Below, piece after piece: positions 15,392-23,403 of a stretch of 44,095 nt of DNA; the stretch's first letter is position 1, and each line of letters starts with the position of its first letter. Under the pieces are notes generated by a model. That model saw only the letters and a list, made by a program, of their open reading frames with translations. It was not told the DNA's origin and searched no databases. Origin of the DNA: Comamonadaceae bacterium (lineage in GTDB: Bacteria; Pseudomonadota; Gammaproteobacteria; Burkholderiales; Burkholderiaceae_C); the NCBI GenBank assembly GCA_013297985.1, contig JAAFIY010000019.1:1-44095 (forward strand). Reading direction: 5' to 3'. The position numbers and the translations under genes are program-made.

Positions 15392-16282
15392 ATGACTTCT
15401 GACCACACCCATTTGCTGCCTGACACCCGCCCCACCAGCGCCGCCATTCGCCCCAGCAGCCGCTTTTGGGCCGAGCTCACCGCGCGTGAATTTGCTCGGC
15501 TGGCCAGCGCCCCCGATGTGCACCGCTTGGTGCCGGTGTTGCCGGTGGCAGCCATTGAGCAGCACGGCCCGCACTTGCCGGTGAGCGTCGACACCAGCTT
15601 GGTAGACGGCGTCATCCAGGCGGCGCTGCCGCACATTGGCGCCGATGTGCCGGCGCTGTTTTTGCCCACCCAGGCGGTGGGTAAAAGCAATGAACACCTG
15701 GCGTTTGCGGGCACCCTGACTTTGAGCGCCACCACGCTCTTCAACGTATGGGTAGAACTGGGCGAATGTGTGGCGCGTGCGGGCTTTAAAAAGCTACTGC
15801 TGCTCAACAGCCACGGCGGGCAGGTGAGCATGATGGACATCGTGGCGCGTGAGCTGCGGGTGCGCCACGGCTTGTTGGTGCTGGCCAGCAACTGGTTTAC
15901 CTTGCCGTTGGGCGATGCCGTCAATGGCCTGTTCACCCCGGCCGAACACCGTTTTGGCATTCACGCCGGTGACATGGAAACCTCCATGATGCTGGCCCTG
16001 CGGCCCGACCGATGCGACATGGCCCAAGCCAGCAACTTTGACAGCACCGCCGCCGTACGCGCTCAGCACTACCCCATTTTGGGCAATGGCAGCAGCGCCA
16101 AACTGGCCTGGCAAATGCAGGACTACAACGCCATGGGCGCAGCCGGTGACGCCACCTTGGCCACCGCAGCCAAAGGGCAGGCGGTGATCGAATCGGCAGG
16201 CCAGCAATTGGCCAAGTTGCTGGCCGAAGTATCCAGCCTGCCGCTGACCACCCTCAACCCGCAGCCCGTGATTGCCCCATGA
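15392..16282 (+). CDS. Creatininase family amidohydrolase
   Basis: The product is about 296 residues from the ATG at 15392; an ATG at 15383 is an equal alternative, and the start at 15329 would overlap the divergent gene. Creatininase-fold metal ligands are visible: Glu56, His58 and Asp67 (IEQHGPHLPVSVD), NSHGG in the middle and HAGDMETSMM toward the C-terminus. The family hydrolyses cyclic or linear amides (creatinine, formamides of pyrimidine or flavin intermediates). It overlaps the next gene by 4 bp (ATGA), so the substrate is probably linked to the amidohydrolase and FAD oxidase that follow. Confidence 0.88.
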   Translation: MTSDHTHLLPDTRPTSAAIRPSSRFWAELTAREFARLASAPDVHRLVPVLPVAAIEQHGPHLPVSVDTSLVDGVIQAALPHIGADVPALFLPTQAVGKSNEHLAFAGTLTLSATTLFNVWVELGECVARAGFKKLLLLNSHGGQVSMMDIVARELRVRHGLLVLASNWFTLPLGDAVNGLFTPAEHRFGIHAGDMETSMMLALRPDRCDMAQASNFDSTAAVRAQHYPILGNGSSAKLAWQMQDYNAMGAAGDATLATAAKGQAVIESAGQQLAKLLAEVSSLPLTTLNPQPVIAP

Positions 16283-17592
16283 ATGCCGCTGTTGCCGGGC
16301 CTCGCGACCCGTATCAGGACGGGCAGCCGCAGGTGCTGCGTTCGGTGGCCATCCCGCACACGCTGCGCGGCTTTGACACGCATCCGCATCACCGCACGTT
16401 TGACGTGCATCTGGCGCAAGGCCAGGTTCAGCGCATCAACCCCAGTGATGCCGATGAACCCAAGGCGTGGCTCATCAGCGCCCCGGTCGATCTGCACACC
16501 CACTTGGACAAAAGCTACACCGTGGGTGAGGTGGGCGCCGCCCAGGGTGATTTGGGTACCGCCATTGCCCGCATGGCCCAGCACCGCAGCACTTGGACAG
16601 CCGATGACCTGCACCAGCGCATGTCGCGCGCGCTGCAAGACGCTTGGCAGCACGGCACCCGCGCCTTGCGCACCCATCTGGATTGGGTAGAAGCGCCCGC
16701 GCCGCTGGCCCTGGCTGAGTTTGAAGCCCTGCGCCACGCATGGCGTGGTCGCATGGAACTGCAATGCGCCGCCCTGGTGCCGCTGGATGTGTTGGACGAC
16801 ATCCGCGCTGGGGCTCGCATTGCGGCAACGCTGGCCGATTTCAATCAGCGAGCCGGTACGCGCGACGCCGCGTTAATGGGTGCCTTTATCTATCGCAATG
16901 AACGCATGGACGACAAGCTGCACCGCTTGTTTCAGTTGGCTACTCAGCACAACCTGAGCTTGGACTTGCATGTAGACGAAGGCCTGGACGCCGACGCCCG
17001 CGGCCTGGCTCGGGTGGCGCAACTCACCACGCACTACCAGTGGGGTGGCCGCGTCGTGGCAGGCCACGCCTGCAGCCTGATGGCCCAGCCGCGTGACGAG
17101 GCCTTGCGCACCTTGGTGGCCTGCCAGCGCGCCGGGGTGCATTTGGTGGCCCTGCCCACCACCAACGCCTATTTGCAAGGCAGTTGGCAAGACACCCCGC
17201 TCGAGCGCGGCATCACCCGCCTGCGCGAAGCCTGGGCCCATCAAATGACGCCCAGCGTGGCCACCGACAACGTGGCCGACCCCTTTTATCCCTACGGCTG
17301 CTATGACCTGCTGGAAAGCTGGTCGCTGGCGGTGCAATTGGCCCACCTGACCCCCGCCCACGAATGGCTGGCCGCCATCACCACCCACCCCGCCCAAGCC
17401 ATGGGTCTGCCCTGGGACGGCCGCCTGCGCGTGGGCGCCCCGGCGGATTTGCTGATGCTGCACGCGGCTGATCCGTGGAGCCTGATCCCGCCCGGCCGCC
17501 TGCCGCGCACCGTGATTCGGGCGGGCCAAGTGGCGACGCCTTCAGCGCTTGGCCCGGCAAACCCCACGTTGCGTGGGCCGCTTTTTGCATGA
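16279..17592 (+). CDS. Amidohydrolase family protein, cytosine deaminase-like
   Basis: The 437-residue product has the metal-dependent amidohydrolase barrel with His73/His75 (DLHTHLDKS), His231 and Glu234 (LHVDEG), His263 (AGHACS) and Asp330 (VATDNVADPF). The intervals 231-234-263-330 equal those of the catalytic ligands of E. coli CodA (214-217-246-313 from memory), pointing to a deaminase of the CodA branch acting on a cytosine-like or other N-heterocyclic substrate. The N-terminal 60 residues are divergent. It is translationally coupled to the creatininase gene and followed after about 50 bp by an FAD oxidase. Confidence 0.85.
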   Translation: MNAAVAGPRDPYQDGQPQVLRSVAIPHTLRGFDTHPHHRTFDVHLAQGQVQRINPSDADEPKAWLISAPVDLHTHLDKSYTVGEVGAAQGDLGTAIARMAQHRSTWTADDLHQRMSRALQDAWQHGTRALRTHLDWVEAPAPLALAEFEALRHAWRGRMELQCAALVPLDVLDDIRAGARIAATLADFNQRAGTRDAALMGAFIYRNERMDDKLHRLFQLATQHNLSLDLHVDEGLDADARGLARVAQLTTHYQWGGRVVAGHACSLMAQPRDEALRTLVACQRAGVHLVALPTTNAYLQGSWQDTPLERGITRLREAWAHQMTPSVATDNVADPFYPYGCYDLLESWSLAVQLAHLTPAHEWLAAITTHPAQAMGLPWDGRLRVGAPADLLMLHAADPWSLIPPGRLPRTVIRAGQVATPSALGPANPTLRGPLFA

Positions 17593-17641
17593 GCAAACCG
17601 CCGAGTCCTCACGCCCGCTGCTTGACCCCATTTTTTGCACC

Positions 17642-19120
17642 ATGAACGCCCCAGCCCTGCCAGACGCCCACTTGCTACCCCGCCCCAGCGCTGCCACGCT
17701 GGCTGCCCTGCGCGAGGCACTCAGTGGCATGCGGCTCATTGATGACCCGCGTTTGCTAGACGCTGCATCGCACGACTACGCCTGGTACAGCCCGGTGCTG
17801 GCCGAGCGCTATGCCAAAGAGCGCGGCGACTTGGTGGTACGACCCACATCCATGGACGAGCTCACCCGTGTGGCGGCCACCTGCGCCCGCCTGCGCGTGC
17901 CCGTTACCCTGCGTGGCGGGGGCACTGGCAACTACGGCCAATGCACGCCCTTGTCGGGCGGCTTGATCATTGACATGACCGGGCTCAATCAGGTGTTGGG
18001 CTGGACCACCGAAGGGCTGGGCTTAGATGCGCGCGGCCAGGCGCAAGCGCGGGTGCGCTGCCAGGCCGGCATGATGATCAACGCGCTGGAAGACGCCACC
18101 CACGCGCGCGGATGGCAACTGCGCATGTTTCCATCCACCCGCGACATCGCCACCATCGGTGGCTTTATTGCAGGCGGCTACGGCGGCGCGGGCACGGTGC
18201 TCAACGGCATCTTGAAAGACGCGGGCAACGTCACCTTGATCGAGGTGCTCACGCTAGAAGAAACCCCGCGCCTCATTGAACTGCGGGGTGCTGACATCCA
18301 AAAGGTGCATCACGCGTATGGCACCAACGGCATCGTCGTGTCGCTTGAGCTGGCCTTGAGCCCCTGGGTGGATTGGGTGCACCACATTGCGCTGTTTGAC
18401 GGCTATGACGCTGCCTTGCGCTTTGGCTGCGTGGCCACCGAGCGTGTGCATCCTTTGCCCCATGCCACCGCCAAACGGCTAGACGCTTTTTTAATCACTG
18501 CAGTAGATCGCCGCATTGCGCCGTTTTACGCTGACACCTTTGGCGCGCTGTTTCCGCCCGAGCGCGACGCCATCTTCAGCATGGTGCGCCCCGAACACCT
18601 AGACGACTGGCGCGCCCTGATGCGCGAAATGGGCGGCACCGAAACCCTGGCCGCGCGCTTTGATGAACTGGCCCCACGCGGCCTGATTCCCACTTATGAA
18701 TGTGGCTGGAACCACACCACGCTAATGGCGCTGCGCCAAGACAAAAGCTGGAGCAATCTGCAAACCGTGTTCCCCTGGACACCGGGCCAAGGCATCGATG
18801 TGGATTTGGTCATGCGCCAAAACCAGCGCTGGGGCGACGAAGTCTTGCGCCACCATGAGTTTGGCTACCAGTTTGGCGAGTGCATCGCGTTTGAGCTGCC
18901 TTTGGTGGCCTACCTAGATCGCGACCGTTTGTATGAGCTGATGGCCGAATTTGAAGCCGACGGCTGCATGGTGTTTGACAACCATGTGGTCACCATCGAA
19001 GACGGCGGCATGAAGACGATTGACACCGCGCAAATTGATTTCAAACGCCTGGCTGATCCGCACGGGCTGATGAATCCCGGCAAGACCCGTGGCTGGCAGC
19101 CTGAGATGGCGCAGCCATGA
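17642..19120 (+). CDS. FAD-linked oxidoreductase (FAD_binding_4 / PCMH type)
   Basis: The product is 492 residues starting at the ATG at 17642; an earlier in-frame ATG at 17549 lies inside the previous gene. The FAD-binding PCMH domain includes RPTSMDELTRVA, the pyrophosphate-binding RGGGTGNYG at 91-99 and FPSTRDIATIGGFIAGGYGG. The C-terminus ends with the DPHGLMNPGK motif shared with GlcD/D-lactate dehydrogenase-like oxidases. It should oxidise a hydroxyacid or a ring substrate with FAD. Its place after the creatininase and deaminase-like genes suggests the oxidative step of the same catabolic route (inference). Confidence 0.85.
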   Translation: MNAPALPDAHLLPRPSAATLAALREALSGMRLIDDPRLLDAASHDYAWYSPVLAERYAKERGDLVVRPTSMDELTRVAATCARLRVPVTLRGGGTGNYGQCTPLSGGLIIDMTGLNQVLGWTTEGLGLDARGQAQARVRCQAGMMINALEDATHARGWQLRMFPSTRDIATIGGFIAGGYGGAGTVLNGILKDAGNVTLIEVLTLEETPRLIELRGADIQKVHHAYGTNGIVVSLELALSPWVDWVHHIALFDGYDAALRFGCVATERVHPLPHATAKRLDAFLITAVDRRIAPFYADTFGALFPPERDAIFSMVRPEHLDDWRALMREMGGTETLAARFDELAPRGLIPTYECGWNHTTLMALRQDKSWSNLQTVFPWTPGQGIDVDLVMRQNQRWGDEVLRHHEFGYQFGECIAFELPLVAYLDRDRLYELMAEFEADGCMVFDNHVVTIEDGGMKTIDTAQIDFKRLADPHGLMNPGKTRGWQPEMAQP

Positions 19121-19174
19121 ACACCATCATCTATAAGAAACGAGCGGCTTGCGCCCTACAACAGGGCGTATACA

Positions 19175-19191
19175 GCTATAGTTTTTATAGC
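19175..19191 (-). repeat. Small intergenic element, copy E
   Basis: Core GCTATAGTTTTTATAGC, with a second 6-bp-stem hairpin CGCCCT-ACAAC-AGGGCG at 19152-19168. It is oriented against both flanking plus-strand genes, so this copy is not a sense 3' element. It may separate the FAD-oxidase operon from the next one. Confidence 0.65.
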
Positions 19192-19208
19192 GACGGCGTT
19201 TTCTCAAC

Positions 19209-19805
19209 GTGAAGACACTCATCGTCCACTGCCACCCCAACCCCGACAGCTTCAGCCACGCGCTGTATGTCGCCGTGCGGGGCACGCTGGAGCAAGCCGG
19301 GCATGAGCTACGCTGCATGGATTTGTACGCCGAGGGCTTTGAGCCGGTGATGACGCTTGAAGAACGCATCGCTTACCTGCCCAACCCGGGCCTGATTGAA
19401 GCCCGGGTGCAGCCCCATGTGGACGCGCTGCGCTGGTGCGAGCATTTGGTGCTGATCTACCCCACCTGGTTCTACGGCCCGCCCGCCATGCTCAAGGGCT
19501 GGCTAGAGCGCGTTTGGCTACCCGGCGTAGCGTTTATGCCGCCGCCCAAAAAGGGCAAGATGGCGGTGCCGGGCTTGCAGCACATTCGCGCTTTTAGCGT
19601 GGTCACGCATGGCGGCGCGGCTTGGTGGTGGTTGAAGGTGATGGGCGACCCGCACCGGCGCATGGTGATGCGCGGCCTGCGGGCGCTGATGGCGCCGCGC
19701 TGCCACACCACATGGCTGCAACTGCACAACATGAACAACGTCAGTCGCGCTGAATGTGAAGCCTTCATCACCCGTGTGTGTGCCCGGCTTCAGTCTGTGA
19801 CTTAA
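19209..19805 (+). CDS. NAD(P)H-dependent oxidoreductase (flavodoxin-2 / NQO-like)
   Basis: The 198-residue product has a flavodoxin-like fold of the NQO1/MdaB/KefF group: KTLIVHCHPNPDSFSHAL at the N-terminus for FMN/FAD phosphate binding, LVLIYPTWFYGPPAMLKGWLERVW (shown in part) in the middle and a VVTHGGAAWW segment. Such enzymes reduce quinones or nitro/azo compounds with two electrons from NAD(P)H. It starts 88 bp after the FAD oxidase with element E between, and is followed after 13 bp by a Rid protein. Confidence 0.88.
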   Translation: MKTLIVHCHPNPDSFSHALYVAVRGTLEQAGHELRCMDLYAEGFEPVMTLEERIAYLPNPGLIEARVQPHVDALRWCEHLVLIYPTWFYGPPAMLKGWLERVWLPGVAFMPPPKKGKMAVPGLQHIRAFSVVTHGGAAWWWLKVMGDPHRRMVMRGLRALMAPRCHTTWLQLHNMNNVSRAECEAFITRVCARLQSVT

Positions 19806-19818
19806 CCCTCAATTTGCC

Positions 19819-20280
19819 ATGACGACTTCCCCAACCGGCCAGCCCCTGGCCAACTACGCCGCCTGGCGCCGCGTGGGCAACCAGGTGTTTGCAAGCGGCG
19901 TGATTGCGGTAGACCCCGCCACGCGCCAAGTGGTAAGCCGCTACGAGCAACTGCCCGCTGCTGCGCTGCCCGAACTGCGCAGCCTGGGCTATGCCACCGG
20001 GCAGTTGTCGGTAGATGTGTTTGAAGCCCCCATCGTGGTGCAAAGCTGGACGGTGCTCAACCGCATCCGTGAAATTGCACACGAAGCAGGCGCCGAGATG
20101 CGTGACGTGGTGCGCCTGGTGCAGTACTTTCGGGACTTGCGCCACTACCCCGCCTACAACCGGGTGCGCGGTCTGTTCTTTGCCCAGCCGGTAGTGAGCA
20201 CAGTGGTGGAAGTCAGCCGCATGCTGCCCAACGACGAGGTGTGGGTGGAAGTAGAAGCCACCTTTGTGATTGATCGCTGA
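19819..20280 (+). CDS. Rid (YjgF/YER057c/UK114) family protein, non-archetypal
   Basis: The 153-residue product has the Rid fold, with QVFASGVIAVDP near the N-terminus and EVWVEVEATFVI at the end. RidA proteins deaminate reactive imines and enamines using an Arg in the (P)ARSxVEV segment. Here the aligned stretch reads VVSTVVEV, so that Arg appears to be replaced. This suggests one of the Rid subfamilies without imine deaminase activity, perhaps a ring-opening or hydrolytic helper in the adjacent catabolic cluster. The alignment was done by eye. Confidence 0.8.
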   Translation: MTTSPTGQPLANYAAWRRVGNQVFASGVIAVDPATRQVVSRYEQLPAAALPELRSLGYATGQLSVDVFEAPIVVQSWTVLNRIREIAHEAGAEMRDVVRLVQYFRDLRHYPAYNRVRGLFFAQPVVSTVVEVSRMLPNDEVWVEVEATFVIDR

Positions 20281-20293
20281 CCCCCACACCCCT

Positions 20294-21061
20294 ATGCACC
20301 GCCGCACTCTGCTTGCCGCCACCGCACTGCCGCTGCTGGCTGCGTGCGCCACCCCTGGCGGCCAGGCCAGCCGCAGCGACTACGCCCGCGAAGCCCGCTG
20401 GCGCGCTGAATTCGCGCCCGGCGTGTTGCTGGGCGATGTGATCGATTTGCCAGGTGCATCAGGTGCACCGACCTTTGCGGCCATTTGGGCGCCGCAGCGG
20501 CCGGTGGGAAGCGCGGTGGTGCTAGTACATGGCATTGGCACCCACCCCGACCACGGCCTAACGGGCCAACTGCGCCAATCATTGTTTGAAGGCGGCATGA
20601 GCACCCTGGCCATCCAGGCGCCCATCTTGGACATGACAAACATCACCGACGCTGCACCCTACGCGGCTCTCATGCCCGAGGCAGTAGCCCGCATAGAGGC
20701 GGCCGTGTCCTACGTCCGCGCACAAGGCGCGCAAAAGGTATTTGCGGTGGGCCACACCATGGGCGCTTGGATGCTCAACGAATATCTGGCGCGCTCGGCC
20801 CAAGCCATCGACGGCTGGGCAGCGCTGGGCCACACTGGCCGCTTCTCAGGCTTTGGCATGCGGCGGGTAGCCACGCTAGACGTGGTGGCTGAACGCGGCA
20901 TTGCCGCCCATGTCAACGCCAGCGCCCAGCGAGCGCAACTCAGCCAGCAGTGGGACACCCGGTCACAACAGATTCGCATCAGCGGGGCAGACTTGTCTTA
21001 CGCTGAGCAACACGCACAGGTGGCCCAGGCGCTGCTGCGGTTCTTTAGGAGCTTGTCATGA
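20294..21061 (+). CDS. Alpha/beta-hydrolase-like lipoprotein (DUF3530-like) with Thr at the nucleophile position
   Basis: The product is 255 residues from the ATG at 20294, giving a lipoprotein signal peptide with lipobox LAAC and Cys18. The fold reads as alpha/beta hydrolase: VVLVHGIGTHPD at 75-86 for the oxyanion region and AVGHTMGAWMLNEYL, where GHTMG (153-157) stands in place of GxSxG. Thr155 therefore replaces the serine nucleophile, so classical esterase activity is doubtful. Resemblance to DUF3530-type proteins is tentative. The gene overlaps the next one by 4 bp and is probably anchored in the envelope. Confidence 0.75.
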   Translation: MHRRTLLAATALPLLAACATPGGQASRSDYAREARWRAEFAPGVLLGDVIDLPGASGAPTFAAIWAPQRPVGSAVVLVHGIGTHPDHGLTGQLRQSLFEGGMSTLAIQAPILDMTNITDAAPYAALMPEAVARIEAAVSYVRAQGAQKVFAVGHTMGAWMLNEYLARSAQAIDGWAALGHTGRFSGFGMRRVATLDVVAERGIAAHVNASAQRAQLSQQWDTRSQQIRISGADLSYAEQHAQVAQALLRFFRSLS

Positions 21062-21651
21062 CCTTCAAACGTTTTGTGCTGCTGGGCCTGGCCTTCGCTG
21101 CACCCCTGTGGGCACAAGCCCAAATGGGGGGCATGAACATCAAGCCCGGCCTGTGGGAAAACACCACCAAGATGAGCGGCAGCCCCGAAATGGAAGCCGC
21201 TATGGCCGAAATGCAAAAGCAACTGGCCGCCATGCCACCCGACCAACGCAAAGCCATGCAGGACATGATGGCCCGCCAAGGCGTACAGATGGGCAGCGGC
21301 CCAGGCGGCGCCATGACCACCCGCATCTGCCTGACGCGCGAGATGATTCAAAACGATGACTGGGCCAAGGGCGATCAAGGCGACTGCACCCACGGCCCTG
21401 TGCAAAAGTCTGGCAACACTTGGCGCATGACGTTCAGTTGCCCCAAGCCACCCACCCAAGGTGAAGCCGTCACCACCCTCGTGAGCGACAGCGCCTACAC
21501 CAGCCGCATCACCATGAACAGCACCGACAAAGGCAAGCCGGTGCGCCAGGTGATTGACAACAGCTCCAAATGGGTCAGCGCCGATTGCGGCGCGGTGCGG
21601 CCTATCAGCGCACCCAACCGCCCTGGTGCGCCGCCAGCCCCCGCTCGCTAA
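21058..21651 (+). CDS. DUF3617 domain-containing secreted protein
   Basis: The 197-residue product has a Sec signal peptide (cleavage after WAQAQ, about residue 22), then MNIKPGLWENTTKMSG, the usual start of DUF3617 proteins. Three or four cysteines (ICLTRE, GDCTHG, FSCPKP, ADCGAV) suggest periplasmic disulfides. A Met-rich, Gln-rich helix occupies about residues 45-75. The function of the family is unknown. It is coupled by ATGA overlap to the upstream lipoprotein gene, suggesting the two act together in the envelope. Confidence 0.82.
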   Translation: MTFKRFVLLGLAFAAPLWAQAQMGGMNIKPGLWENTTKMSGSPEMEAAMAEMQKQLAAMPPDQRKAMQDMMARQGVQMGSGPGGAMTTRICLTREMIQNDDWAKGDQGDCTHGPVQKSGNTWRMTFSCPKPPTQGEAVTTLVSDSAYTSRITMNSTDKGKPVRQVIDNSSKWVSADCGAVRPISAPNRPGAPPAPAR

Positions 21652-21667
21652 GCGGCGGTCTCGCTCT

Positions 21668-22591
21668 TCAGCGGGCGGCCGCGGCTGGGCCCAAAGCCGG
21701 GCTGGGCGCACAGCAGCGCCACGCCACACCCGCCCCAACGCCCCAACTGTTGCGCTGCAGGGTGAGCGGGCTGCGGGCGGCTTCGCCCACCAAGCGGCCC
21801 GCCTGCAGGGTGCCAAACACCAGCCATTGCGGGCTCAGCGCATAGCGCATGTTGGCCGAAGCCCCCACCTGCTGCAGCCCCGAAGCGGGCGAATACCCGG
21901 TGGGCCCGCCCAAAGCAGAACCCGGCACCGCACCAAACAGACTTTGCATGTGCGTCCGGTTGCCACCGGTGATGCCTGCGCCCACGCCCGCTTCCCAGCC
22001 CGGGGCAATTTCAGTGCGCCAGCCGATGTCTGCGCCGGCCGTCGCGCCGCCGCCCCGGCCCAACAAATCAACACTGACGTTGGCGCCTAAGTTCCAGTGC
22101 TCACCCAGCGACTGTGACAAAGCAACCCGCGCCCGCACCGTGCGGCGCACCTCGGGTTGCCCTAGCAAATAGGCCGAGGTGCTGCTGCGCCGCCCGTTGT
22201 CTAAACGCAATCCAACGCCCAACTTAAGGCCAGGAACCAGGCTGAACTGCGTGCTGGCCCCTGGGCCCAGGGTGGTGCTGGCAAAGTCCAACAAAGGCCC
22301 CGCCTGCGATGTACTCAGCCGCCAACGCCCTACGCGAATGGCCAACAGCTCGCGCACCTCAGTGGCGTGGCGATCAGAGCCCGAATACTCGGGCGCTGAC
22401 AGCACCGTGCCGCCAATCAAATACTTCCAAGAGCCTTGCAGCGCCGAATCGGCATCGGTTTCAGCGGCCGCTTGGCCAACGTTTGGACTGTTGGTTTGCG
22501 CCCACAGGCTGAGGGGCACCCCAAGGGTGGTCGACAAAGCAACCACGCTCATCAGCGAAGGCAGGCGGGCCATTGACTCAAACATTGACAT
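21668..22591 (-). CDS. MipA/OmpV family outer-membrane protein
   Basis: The product is about 307 residues. The start at 22591 is chosen because it overlaps the yggS stop as TGATG, allowing translational coupling; an ATG at 22573 (MARLPSL) would also give a signal peptide. After the signal (ending LSLWAQ) comes the family signature GGTVLSAPEYSGSD, then alternating beta strands ending in an aromatic residue near the C-terminus, as expected for a barrel. MipA/OmpV proteins are outer-membrane barrels linked to murein-synthesis scaffolding or small-molecule passage. Function here is unknown. Confidence 0.82.
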   Translation of the reverse strand: MSMFESMARLPSLMSVVALSTTLGVPLSLWAQTNSPNVGQAAAETDADSALQGSWKYLIGGTVLSAPEYSGSDRHATEVRELLAIRVGRWRLSTSQAGPLLDFASTTLGPGASTQFSLVPGLKLGVGLRLDNGRRSSTSAYLLGQPEVRRTVRARVALSQSLGEHWNLGANVSVDLLGRGGGATAGADIGWRTEIAPGWEAGVGAGITGGNRTHMQSLFGAVPGSALGGPTGYSPASGLQQVGASANMRYALSPQWLVFGTLQAGRLVGEAARSPLTLQRNSWGVGAGVAWRCCAPSPALGPAAAAR

Positions 22592-23304
22592 CACGGATTT
22601 ACAAGGCGTTGACCAAAAACAGCCGTGCCAACCCGCACCATCGTGCTGCCTGCGGCAACCGCCGCGTCTAGGTCTTGGCTCATGCCCATGGACACCGTGT
22701 CCCACTGTGACAACTCGGGCCAGCGCTGGGCGCCGATCTGGTCAAACAGGTTGCGCGTGCGTCGATGCACGTCTAGCTGACCAGCGTAGTCACGGCTAGG
22801 CTCGGGCAAGCTCATGAGCCCGCGCACACACAGGCCTTTGAGGGCCGCCACTGCCCGCACCAGCGCCGCCGCTTCGGCCGGCGCGACGCCCGACTTGTTG
22901 GCGCCGTCGTCCACATTCACCTGGATGCACACCTGCAGCGCGGGCATGCCGGGCGGGCGTTGGGCGCTCAGGCGCTCGGCAATCTTGAGCCGGTCGACCG
23001 TGTGGGCCCAATCAAAGTGCTCAGCGACCAAGCGAGATTTGTTGCTTTGAATAGGACCGATGCAGTGCCACTGCAGCCCCTGCGCCCGCAGGTGGGCCAG
23101 CAAGCCGATTTTTTCTACCGCCTCTTGGATGTAGTTCTCACCAAAGGCACGCTGGCCCGCGTCAAACGCCGCCTGCACCGCGTCGGCACCAAAGGTCTTG
23201 GATACCGCGAGCAACTGCACTCGATCAGTGTCGCGGCTGGCGCGCACACAGGCCTGCGCAATCTGTTCGCGTACGGCCATCAAGCGCTGGGCAATCATGG
23301 TCAT
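22591..23304 (-). CDS. Pyridoxal phosphate homeostasis protein (YggS/PLPBP family)
   Basis: The product is about 237 residues from 23304, or two less from the ATG at 23298. It is a PLP-binding TIM barrel without a second domain. The PLP lysine is Lys36 in LLAVSKTF, the same number as in E. coli YggS. Other family motifs are FGENYIQEA, HCIGPIQSNK and TVSMGMSQDLDAAVAAG. It controls PLP distribution and amino-acid homeostasis. It is divergent from pilT, a neighbourhood common in proteobacteria, and overlaps the MipA gene at its end. Confidence 0.94.
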   Translation of the reverse strand: MTMIAQRLMAVREQIAQACVRASRDTDRVQLLAVSKTFGADAVQAAFDAGQRAFGENYIQEAVEKIGLLAHLRAQGLQWHCIGPIQSNKSRLVAEHFDWAHTVDRLKIAERLSAQRPPGMPALQVCIQVNVDDGANKSGVAPAEAAALVRAVAALKGLCVRGLMSLPEPSRDYAGQLDVHRRTRNLFDQIGAQRWPELSQWDTVSMGMSQDLDAAVAAGSTMVRVGTAVFGQRLVNP

Positions 23305-23403
23305 AATGGATTTCGAGCGTAGCAAAGCGTCATCAAGCCCGCCTGTGCACAGGCCGTGGCAAGCGATGCAGGACGCAGGTTGTGCATAGCAAAAGGAGCA
23401 CGA

